DNA from: Clostridiales bacterium
GTDB taxonomy: Bacteria > Bacillota > Clostridia > Saccharofermentanales > Saccharofermentanaceae
DNA length: 64,000 nucleotides
Assembly: GCA_017617525.1 (NCBI GenBank)
Contig: JAFZWA010000038.1
Coordinates: 1 to 64,000 of the forward strand
Reading direction: 5' to 3'
Every line of letters starts with the position of its first letter. The first letter of the stretch is position 1. The translations under genes and the position numbers were made by a program. This document shows, piece by piece, positions 44,207 to 50,739 of the stretch. The notes under the pieces were generated by a model. The model searched no databases, was not told the DNA's origin, and worked only from the letters and a program-made list of their open reading frames with translations.

Positions 44207-44764
44207 ATGAAAAAGTCCTACTTGGTCTATTCCGGCTTTCTGGTCGTGATCGTAATCGTTATGATCGTTGCCGCAGTCGTTCAGGACCATCGTACGAAAA
44301 AAGCGCAAGTTCGCGATAGCGCTAGAAAGACACTGATTTCCGCAGGCGCGACTGAAGTCGACGATTCATATGTTCCGCCGCTTCCGTCTGATGAGGAACT
44401 TCTTCATGGTGGTGAAGAAGTTGATCTTTCCGGTATTCCCGATGTTTCTGACGCGATTCCTCAATTGAAAGATCAAGATGTTGACGGTGAGTATCTTTTT
44501 AAAACTGTCGGCGAGAAGATTCTTCGGAACGCAAAATTCAACATCGTAAGTACCAAAGTCAAAGGGCACGACGCCGAGGTAAAGGTTCACATCTATTATG
44601 AAAACAGGCAAGGGGAGCTTGTTTTAGAGTACTTTTACTATGACGGCGAGTGGATGCTTTCCAACACTTTGGATGCCATTAACAGCCTTCAGGTCGATGG
44701 AAAAGATTATGATGAACTTGAAGCCGCTGCTTATGATAAGATCGTCAAGGAAGCAGGATTTTAA
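44207..44764 (+). CDS. Membrane-anchored protein of unknown function
   Basis: A 185-residue protein with an N-terminal transmembrane helix (MKKSYLVYSGFLVVIVIVMI onward, about residues 5-26). A short polar stretch, a Pro-rich acidic linker and a small alpha+beta domain (about 95-160) with KVHIYYENRQGELVLEYFYY follow. There is no lipobox Cys. It is followed 22 bases later by a gene with the same type of N-terminus. The domain is not recognised. Confidence 0.75.
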   Translation: MKKSYLVYSGFLVVIVIVMIVAAVVQDHRTKKAQVRDSARKTLISAGATEVDDSYVPPLPSDEELLHGGEEVDLSGIPDVSDAIPQLKDQDVDGEYLFKTVGEKILRNAKFNIVSTKVKGHDAEVKVHIYYENRQGELVLEYFYYDGEWMLSNTLDAINSLQVDGKDYDELEAAAYDKIVKEAGF

Positions 44765-44786
44765 GATTCAGGGGTAATAGGAGAAA

Positions 44787-45317
44787 ATGAAAAAGAGTTA
44801 CATTGTTGCTATCATTATTTTAGGAGTTATTGTTCTTGGCATTCTCGGGTACGGTTGGTTTACATCCTACGGTCCGGGAAGTGATAAAGCTCAGATGAAA
44901 AAGAGAGTAGAATACTGTCTGGAGTCATGCGGAGGCATCAACCATAACGGAAGTACATGGTCAACATACAAACCGGATGAAACAGATCTTAATCTGCAGT
45001 CTTCCGCGATCAGTCTCTGCAGATATTTAGACAAAGGAACATTTGAGGATGAGGAGCTCGCGCGTCAGGCTCTTCTCATGGGTGTCATTTTTGATATCGA
45101 CGAAGTTACACGCAAGGATGATGTTTACATTGTTACCGTTGAGCTGAAGAGATTAGACGGTACGACCGGAAAAACCTATTTCGTGTTTGAGAAGAATTTC
45201 GGTTCCTGGGATCTGAATGAATCCTGTCTTGAAAATGCGGTATATGTCGGTAACGGTTACGGCGGAGATGGCGGAAATCTTCTGGAGCTTGTATTCAATC
45301 TTCTGGACGCTGTGTAA
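44787..45317 (+). CDS. Membrane-anchored protein of unknown function (second)
   Basis: A 176-residue protein with an N-terminal helix MKKSYIVAIIILGVIVLGIL and an extracytoplasmic domain. It contains two Cys in CLESCGG, another Cys in SLCRY, and one in ESCLEN, so disulfides are possible. It ends in a Gly-rich NGYGGDGGN segment and a hydrophobic tail. It shares the MKKSY(L/I)V start with the previous protein, but the domains do not look alike. It is likely co-transcribed with it and ends at the terminator at 45341. Confidence 0.72.
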   Translation: MKKSYIVAIIILGVIVLGILGYGWFTSYGPGSDKAQMKKRVEYCLESCGGINHNGSTWSTYKPDETDLNLQSSAISLCRYLDKGTFEDEELARQALLMGVIFDIDEVTRKDDVYIVTVELKRLDGTTGKTYFVFEKNFGSWDLNESCLENAVYVGNGYGGDGGNLLELVFNLLDAV

Positions 45318-45340
45318 TAGACTGAAAAGTTAGGAATTTC

Positions 45341-45385
45341 AGAGGTTGTCTCTTTCTTTTACAGATTAGAGGCAGCCTCTTTTTT
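45341..45385 (+). terminator. Terminator after the membrane-anchored pair
   Basis: AGAGGTTGTCTCT pairs with AGAGGCAGCCTCT over 13 positions (two G-U), with a 14-base loop and a following run of T. Confidence 0.85.
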
Positions 45386-45401
45386 ATTCTTCATAAAGTT
45401 T

Positions 45402-45415
45402 CGAAATCGATTTCG
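45402..45415. promoter_or_regulatory. Palindromic operator candidate upstream of the xylanase
   Basis: CGAAATCGATTTCG is a perfect 14-bp palindrome ending 10 bases before the -35 element. The central AAnCGnTT pattern is typical of LacI-family operators, which often control polysaccharide utilisation. No LacI-type gene is in the window. Confidence 0.55.
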
Positions 45416-45424
45416 CCAAAAACA

Positions 45425-45453
45425 TTGAAGTTCTTTTTTCTTTCGGATAATAT
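45425..45453 (+). promoter_or_regulatory. Promoter of the xylanase gene
   Basis: TTGAAG, 17 bases, TAATAT, 58 bases upstream of the ATG at 45511. The predicted start is near 45460. Confidence 0.75.
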
Positions 45454-45459
45454 GGGATA

Positions 45460-45487
45460 GTAATTAATTACCCGGGAATGTTCCCGG
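45460..45487. repeat. Two adjacent palindromes at the xylanase transcription start
   Basis: GTAATTAATTAC (45460-45471) is a perfect 12-bp palindrome. It is followed directly by CCGGGAA-TG-TTCCCGG (45472-45487), a 7-2-7 inverted repeat. They cover the predicted transcription start and the first part of the leader. They could be operators, or the second could form a leader hairpin. Confidence 0.6.
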
Positions 45488-45510
45488 CTAGGTAAATGGA
45501 GGAATATTTT

Positions 45511-47664
45511 ATGTTGAAGAAGAAGATCGGCGCCATGCTGTTGGTGCTGGCGATGCTCTCTTCCGTTGCTCTGACCGCCTGCCAAAAATCCGAGAAGGAC
45601 GAGTCTGCTACATCAGAGGTTGCTTCCGAAATCGCAACTGAAACTGAAACAGAGACAGAACCTACTTCTACGGAGAGCGCGGTTCCAAGCATCATGGAAG
45701 ACTTTGGCAGCGACGTGGTTACCTATGAGCCGCGTGGTGAAGTTCAGCTGGATGTTGAAGATGCTGACGGTGCGGATGGAAAGGTGCTTCACATTTCCAA
45801 TCGTACAGAGAACTGGAATGGTGTAAATTTCCCGTGCAGCAACATGGCAGGAAACACCATCAATATCAAAACTTCTGTTAAGTCTCCGAGTGACCATGTC
45901 ATCGTTTCTCTGCAGTTTGACATGCTCGGAAGCACAAAGTATGAGAATATCATTCACATCTCAGGCTGCAAGGATTCTTTTGTAGTCGGTGAAGGATCTA
46001 CTCCGATCCCGGAAACGGCTGAAAACGTTTACGTTTATATCGAGGCCGGTACAACAGATGATATCTATGTCGACTACATGTATGTAACTATCGAAGGTGA
46101 TTATTTTGATCCTTCTAACGCAGCAGCTGTTGAGCTGGTAGATATCTCTTCCTATGAGTCTTTGAAGGATCTTTATAAGGATGACTTCTTAATCGGATGC
46201 TGCGTTCCGGATTCTTTCGTAACAAGCCCGGTTGAAGAGCCGAGAACACTCCTTCTGAATCAGTTCAATTCGATCACTTGCGAAAACGAGATGAAGCCTG
46301 AGAATGTACTTGACGCAGCAACCACTCTTGCTGATCCTGCTAAGTACAATGAGAGCCCGGCTCTTGATTTTACTAAGGCTATCACGATCCTTGACTTCGC
46401 TAAGGAGAACGGACTTAAGATGCGTGGTCATACTCTCGTATGGCACTCTCAGACACCGGACTGGTTCTTCTATGAGAACTACGATACATCCGCAAACCTC
46501 GCAAGCCGTGAGCTCATGCTGAAGCGTCTTGAGAACTACATCAAGGGTGTATTCGAATTCGTAAATACAAACTATCCGGGTATGTTCTATGCATTCGACG
46601 TAGCTAACGAGTGCGTTGATGACTCCAACAAGCTGCGTGAGAGCAACTGGACAAAGACCATCGGTGATGACTTCCTCGAGTATGCTTTCAAGTACGCAAG
46701 ACAGTATGCAGGCGACGACATCAAGCTCTTCTACAATGACTACAATGAGTACGAAACAGGTAAGCAGAACAAGATCATTGAGGTTCTTAAGCCGATCGCT
46801 GAGGCAGGTAACCTCGACGGTATGGGTCTGCAGTCCCACATCTCCAGCCCGATTTCCATGGAAAAGTATATCGGCGCTCTGAAGAAGTATGCTGATGAAC
46901 TCGGTGTTACTATCCACGTTACCGAGCTTGACGTAAACGCTGTTAAGGGTTCCGCTAACCAGGACTATGAGCAGGGCCTCTACTTCCAGAATCTGTTCTC
47001 TGAGCTCCTCAAGGCTAAGGCTGAAGGTTATGACATCGAGAGCGTTACTATCTGGGGTCTTACAGACGCAGGTTCCTGGCGTTCTTCCGATACACCTGTC
47101 CTGTTCCGTGGCGATCTTTCCAAGAAGCCGGCATTTGACGGTGTTGTTCTTGCGAAGAAGGGCGGAGAGCTCGAAAAGCCGTCTGACTATGTAGAACCGC
47201 CGAAGGATGACGATCCGTTCGATGATAACTTCGAGGACGGCAACTTCAATGGTTCTGCCCGTGCAGGCGCTACTCTGAAAGTTGTTGAAGACGGCGCGTT
47301 TGAAGGCAATAAGTGCCTCTCTGTTTCCGGCGCTACCGAGACATGGGACGGCTATGTTGTTAACCTTACTCGTTACCTCGGTAAGAAACTGAAGGTTTCC
47401 TTCGCTGTTAAGTCTACAGCTGCTCAGGTTTCCTTCAGTGCCGATATCGCTGACCTGTGGCCTCATATCATCGAGATCGACACATCCAGCGGTGAATGGG
47501 TTCCTGTTGAAGGTGAACTCGATCTGACAACAAACAAGTGGGTACTGCCGACCGGTGAGGTTGAGGTACCGGCTGATCTCGATTCTCTCATCCTTTACTG
47601 GGAGACACAGGATTGTACTGATGATTTCTTCGTTGACGCAGTACATATCGAGGTTATCGGATAA
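45511..47664 (+). CDS. Lipoprotein GH10 endo-1,4-beta-xylanase with two flanking CBM-like domains
   Basis: Surface-anchored xylan-degrading enzyme, 717 residues. The signal MLKKKIGAMLLVLAMLSSVA ends in lipobox LTAC; a Thr/Glu linker follows. A jelly-roll carbohydrate-binding-like domain (about 45-195, with NRTENWNG) comes next. The GH10 barrel covers about 210-545, with GHTLVWHSQTPDWF, acid/base Glu 367 in DVANECV and nucleophile Glu 472 in HVTELDV. A second CBM-like domain spans about 575-717 (SGATETWDGYVVNL). Both side domains look like CBM22 or CBM4/9 type. GGAGGAAT supports the ATG at 45511. Codon use from the catalytic domain on resembles rpsB and tsf, suggesting high expression. Confidence 0.94.
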   Translation: MLKKKIGAMLLVLAMLSSVALTACQKSEKDESATSEVASEIATETETETEPTSTESAVPSIMEDFGSDVVTYEPRGEVQLDVEDADGADGKVLHISNRTENWNGVNFPCSNMAGNTINIKTSVKSPSDHVIVSLQFDMLGSTKYENIIHISGCKDSFVVGEGSTPIPETAENVYVYIEAGTTDDIYVDYMYVTIEGDYFDPSNAAAVELVDISSYESLKDLYKDDFLIGCCVPDSFVTSPVEEPRTLLLNQFNSITCENEMKPENVLDAATTLADPAKYNESPALDFTKAITILDFAKENGLKMRGHTLVWHSQTPDWFFYENYDTSANLASRELMLKRLENYIKGVFEFVNTNYPGMFYAFDVANECVDDSNKLRESNWTKTIGDDFLEYAFKYARQYAGDDIKLFYNDYNEYETGKQNKIIEVLKPIAEAGNLDGMGLQSHISSPISMEKYIGALKKYADELGVTIHVTELDVNAVKGSANQDYEQGLYFQNLFSELLKAKAEGYDIESVTIWGLTDAGSWRSSDTPVLFRGDLSKKPAFDGVVLAKKGGELEKPSDYVEPPKDDDPFDDNFEDGNFNGSARAGATLKVVEDGAFEGNKCLSVSGATETWDGYVVNLTRYLGKKLKVSFAVKSTAAQVSFSADIADLWPHIIEIDTSSGEWVPVEGELDLTTNKWVLPTGEVEVPADLDSLILYWETQDCTDDFFVDAVHIEVIG

Positions 47665-47688
47665 TACCGATCTATAAAGTCTTTTCAA

Positions 47689-47720
47689 GGAGCCGTGTCT
47701 TCGGACGCGGCTCCTTTTTT
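47689..47720 (+). terminator. Terminator after the xylanase gene
   Basis: GGAGCCGTGTC pairs with GACGCGGCTCC (one G-U), short TTCG-type loop, six T after it. The xylanase is thus a single-gene transcript. Confidence 0.93.
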
Positions 47721-47740
47721 ATTTTCGTGAACTCTTGTTA

Positions 47741-47749
47741 TGCTATACT
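47741..47749 (+). promoter_or_regulatory. Extended -10 promoter of folA
   Basis: TGCTATACT, extended -10 form, 58 bases upstream of the folA ATG. No consensus -35 was seen. Confidence 0.6.
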
Positions 47750-47806
47750 TGAATTGTCGGCGAGAAGTGCTTTTCGCTGAGTAAGGAAGAAGTAGGTGGT
47801 CACGTT

Positions 47807-48313
47807 ATGAGTATCTGTGCGATCGTTGCCGTAGATGAGAACTGGGGAATCGGGAATAAGGGTGAACTTCTGATCAGCCTGCCCGAAGACCAGAAACAGA
47901 ACTTCAAAGTGAAAACACTCGGGCATCCCGTTATCTACGGAAGAAAGACGCTTGAGACTTTTCCGGGCGGAAAGCTCCTTCCGGGGCGCCCGAACATTAT
48001 CCTTTCCAGAAATACGGACCTTTCTGTTGAAGGCGCGATCGTCATGCATTCGATAGAAGAGGTACTCGACTATACGAAGAAGGATCCGGATGAGACCTTT
48101 TTTATCATCGGCGGCGCGCAGATCTACGAGCAGTTCTTGCCATATTGCGACACCTGTGTCATTTCTAAGATACATAAGTCATTTGAGGCGGACGCATTTT
48201 TCCCGAATCTTGATAACCTCAAAGAGTGGAAGCTTCTGAGCCGTGAAGCCACCGTGAATTCGGTAAAGGGCGTAAGCTTTGCTATTTGGACGTATACGAG
48301 GATCAGGGCCTGA
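47807..48313 (+). CDS. folA: Dihydrofolate reductase
   Basis: NADPH-dependent reduction of dihydrofolate to tetrahydrofolate. The 168-residue protein shows MSICAIVAVDENWGIGNKGEL with the typical A-x-D-x-x-x-x-I-G start, VIYGRKTLETFPGGKLLPGR in the NADPH and folate region, and FFIIGGAQIYEQFLPYC. In many enzymes WGIGxxGxLPW precedes the Asp/Glu; here ELLISLPEDQKQF follows the same pattern with Glu. AGGTGG lies upstream. No thymidylate synthase gene is adjacent. Confidence 0.93.
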   Translation: MSICAIVAVDENWGIGNKGELLISLPEDQKQNFKVKTLGHPVIYGRKTLETFPGGKLLPGRPNIILSRNTDLSVEGAIVMHSIEEVLDYTKKDPDETFFIIGGAQIYEQFLPYCDTCVISKIHKSFEADAFFPNLDNLKEWKLLSREATVNSVKGVSFAIWTYTRIRA

Positions 48314-48328
48314 ATCCGTGTGTGAATA

Positions 48329-48382
48329 TGCACAATCCAAGTATGTGCAATGTGCATAAATAAAAACGTTTCGCCATGTGCA
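48329..48382. repeat. Cluster of ATGTGCA boxes upstream of the 88-residue protein gene
   Basis: ATGTGCA occurs at 48343-48349, 48350-48356 (in tandem) and 48376-48382, with one near-match in reverse orientation (TGCACAA, 48329-48335). All lie within 55 bases and 19 to 70 bases before a strong promoter. TTTCGCC (48369-48375) and GGCGAAA (48415-48421) also form an inverted pair that brackets the -35. Confidence 0.7.
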
Positions 48383-48400
48383 AACTCTACAAATAAGTCG

Positions 48401-48429
48401 TTGACTCTCCAATAGGCGAAAGTTATAAT
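48401..48429 (+). promoter_or_regulatory. Strong promoter of the 88-residue protein gene
   Basis: TTGACT, 17 bases, perfect TATAAT. The leader to the ATG at 48505 is about 70 bases and ends in AAAGGAGG. Confidence 0.9.
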
Positions 48430-48504
48430 GTGTTTGCAAGGTTAGGAAAGACCTTGTGAAAGAAAAGAAGGAAATAACTCATTTACTTAAAGGAGGTAGT
48501 CACC

Positions 48505-48771
48505 ATGAAGGCTTTTAACATGAGCAACGTAGATGTTCACCAGTTTATGCAGGCATTGGATTCCTGTTCCGGCGATGTAATGCTTATTACCGATGAGGGT
48601 GACAAGTTCAATCTCAAGAGCAAGCTGAGCCAGATCACAGGTCTGATGAAACTCATCGAGGGCGGTAAGCTTGTAAGCGCGAAGATCTACTGCTCCAACC
48701 AGGAAGATGAAGCTCTGCTTTTCAGACTGAATCTTTTCGGAACAGTTGAAGATGTTGAGAACATCGGCTGA
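48505..48771 (+). CDS. Small conserved-looking protein of unknown function
   Basis: An 88-residue soluble protein with no signal or membrane segment. It reads as a small alpha/beta fold: FNMSNVDVHQFMQALDSCSG, DVMLITDEGDKFNLKSKLSQ, then ITGLMKLIEGGKLVSAKIYC. The beta-alpha pattern is loosely reminiscent of HPr-like domains, but no active-site His is present and I do not claim membership. It has one of the strongest promoters in the window, a perfect ribosome site and its own terminator, so it is a single, probably abundant protein. Codon use is biased. Confidence 0.8.
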   Translation: MKAFNMSNVDVHQFMQALDSCSGDVMLITDEGDKFNLKSKLSQITGLMKLIEGGKLVSAKIYCSNQEDEALLFRLNLFGTVEDVENIG

Positions 48772-48826
48772 TCTTCGATGAACATCGGTAGGATCTTCTG
48801 ATCCTGCTCACCAATCAGCGTTTCAG

Positions 48827-48856
48827 AAGGAGTTGCCAAAAGGGCGGCTCCTTTTT
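48827..48856 (+). terminator. Terminator after the 88-residue protein gene
   Basis: AAGGAGTTGCC pairs with GGCGGCTCCTT (two G-U), short A-rich loop, five T. A smaller AGGATC-TTCT-GATCCT hairpin precedes it at 48790. Confidence 0.88.
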
Positions 48857-48925
48857 CTTTATATTTTCTTAGTACATTTGCTTGACTTTATAGTTATAAT
48901 GTCTTGGTAGGAGGTAGTTCGGGTT

Positions 48926-49789
48926 ATGATAAAAGAACTGAAAGCGAATTTTTACAGGATCTTGCGATCTAAGTCTTTTATTGTTATCTGTATCCTCATT
49001 TTTCTTGGCGCTATTATTTCTGCGGTAGAGATCAAAATGGTCGCCGATAATCCCGGACACTGGATCGAGTATGTTGAAGAAGCGATGGCCGGAGCAACCG
49101 AATCTTCGGAAGCGGGAGACCTTGAATACGATGAAACATCAGCTTCCGTTGCGATCTTCAGTACAAATCTCAGTAGTCTCGGTGAAATCGACAATCTGAC
49201 CGGTGTTATGCGTTTGACCTGGAGTGTCGATCTGATCTGTTTTCTCCATTGCATTTTCATCGCGCTTTTTATATCGGCTGAGTATAAATCACATTTCCAT
49301 GTAAATCATTTCTCGTTAAACGCGAAACCCAGAATGATCGTGCTGATCGAGTGGCTTTCGCTCATGATCACTGTGGTTTTGGTGGAATTTGTCGCGTATG
49401 GTATTGCTTTCGGACTAAGCGCGCTGGTCTGTGATTCTTTTGATGCTACGGATATCTATAAGTTCGCGAAATATGGCACGCTCATGCTGGGTATCATGAT
49501 CGTATACGCTTCTTTCGCCTTTATGATCGCCTTTATACGTAGAGCCGCTGCGCTTGCAATCGTGTTGAGCTCGCTGTTTGTTTTCGGTGTTTTGGACTTT
49601 ATCTACGGGTTTGCATCCGTATGGATCAGCGCCACGCAGTATTTTGCGTTGAATAATCTGTTCAGCACCATGGCATACGGTCATTTCGATTCGATCAATT
49701 ATTGGCTTGAAGTGTGCATAATCATCTTCTATACCGCTGTTTTCCTAGGCGTTTCACTTATTGTTGCTTCGACCCGTGATCCGTACTAA
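48926..49789 (+). CDS. ABC-2-type permease-like membrane protein
   Basis: A 287-residue integral membrane protein with a cytoplasmic start (MIKELKANFYRILRSKSFI). A first helix is followed by an acidic extracytoplasmic loop of about 60 residues, then five more helices. The arrangement, and the KAxxxRxxxSK-F lead, matches ABC-2 permease subunits such as those of gliding or antibiotic exporters. No ATP-binding partner gene is adjacent, so it is an orphan or uses a subunit encoded elsewhere. The specific function is unknown. Confidence 0.75.
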   Translation: MIKELKANFYRILRSKSFIVICILIFLGAIISAVEIKMVADNPGHWIEYVEEAMAGATESSEAGDLEYDETSASVAIFSTNLSSLGEIDNLTGVMRLTWSVDLICFLHCIFIALFISAEYKSHFHVNHFSLNAKPRMIVLIEWLSLMITVVLVEFVAYGIAFGLSALVCDSFDATDIYKFAKYGTLMLGIMIVYASFAFMIAFIRRAAALAIVLSSLFVFGVLDFIYGFASVWISATQYFALNNLFSTMAYGHFDSINYWLEVCIIIFYTAVFLGVSLIVASTRDPY

Positions 49790-49803
49790 GAATAGTTCTT
49801 TTG

Positions 49804-49812
49804 TGGTATAAT
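49804..49812 (+). promoter_or_regulatory. Extended -10 before the Lys-rich tail protein gene
   Basis: TGGTATAAT, perfect extended -10, 35 bases upstream of the ATG at 49847. Confidence 0.62.
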
Positions 49813-49846
49813 AATATGTCACGAAATTGCGTTCTTAGGAGATTTT

Positions 49847-50722
49847 ATGATCAACTATCTATATAATGCCAGAGATATTGCCGCTTACTTCAAATGGGCC
49901 GGAGTTTCCTCCCACCAGGAGAAGGAGTATTTGAATTACATTTTTCAGATCGGCGGAGATATTCTCGCAAAACCTCTCACCAGAGATTATGACGAGTTCG
50001 AAAAGGCTGTCTACAGGGAACTTTACTACCTGTGGTCTGAAGGCTTCGAGAACGAGTTTTCCGATATCGCGACGATCGCTCCGAAGGGCGCGGTCTCTTT
50101 GATCTGCGATCAGGAGTTCATTACGCTGGAATCGTACATGAAGCTTCTGGCTTTGCACCTGATCTTTTCTCGCAATCTTCCGTATGTCCATGTGAATTTC
50201 ACGGGCCTTATGCTGCCTTTGGGATTGAAGGGTGATTTTGCAGATTACGAGAAGAATGTCGTAAAGGCATGCGAGATCCTTCACTTAACGACACATGACG
50301 TGTATAACCAGCCGTTTGACTTGAATCTCGGTATTCCGGATGAAAAGCTCTGCCTTTGCCTGGACGCTGAATTCAGAAAGAACCTTTCCGAGCACGAAGA
50401 TATAAGGATGCGCTTCCTTAAGACCGCGGCTACACGTCTTCAGGAATTCAAGAAGACTTCCGCGGCGATCGAAGAGAAGGAAGAAAAAAAGAAGCAGCGA
50501 CTCTTAAAGAGAAAAATGGCGCGTGAAGCGGCAAAAGCACTGAGAGAAGCCGCTAAAGCGAAGATGGCGGAAGAAGAGAAGAAATCTGAAGTGAAGAAGG
50601 CTTCTAAGACTGCTTCGAAGTCTTCCACTAAAACTGCCGCGAAGAAAGATAGTGAAGTAAAGACCAAGGAAACAAATAAGGGGAAGAAACAGACGAAGAG
50701 CGTCGAAAAGAAGGAAACGTAA
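49847..50722 (+). CDS. Protein of unknown function with histone-H1-like basic tail
   Basis: A 291-residue soluble protein. The first 200 residues form a mostly helical domain ([20 protein letters not shown], later [20 protein letters not shown]) that I do not recognise. From about residue 205 the rest is a charged helix of Lys, Arg, Glu and Ala, then a Lys/Ser/Thr/Ala tail with [18 protein letters not shown], like histone H1 or other nucleic-acid-binding tails. It ends 17 bases before the activase gene, so they may be co-transcribed. Nucleic-acid binding is an inference from composition only. Confidence 0.75.
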   Translation: MINYLYNARDIAAYFKWAGVSSHQEKEYLNYIFQIGGDILAKPLTRDYDEFEKAVYRELYYLWSEGFENEFSDIATIAPKGAVSLICDQEFITLESYMKLLALHLIFSRNLPYVHVNFTGLMLPLGLKGDFADYEKNVVKACEILHLTTHDVYNQPFDLNLGIPDEKLCLCLDAEFRKNLSEHEDIRMRFLKTAATRLQEFKKTSAAIEEKEEKKKQRLLKRKMAREAAKALREAAKAKMAEEEKKSEVKKASKTASKSSTKTAAKKDSEVKTKETNKGKKQTKSVEKKET

Positions 50723-50739
50723 GGGGAAAGAAAGTTTTC

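Noticed and set aside
32600-50700. The accessory region as a prophage or integrative element
   Set aside because: No integrase, transposase, phage structural gene or flanking repeats were seen. The single tRNA is not followed by an integrase or a duplicated tRNA end.
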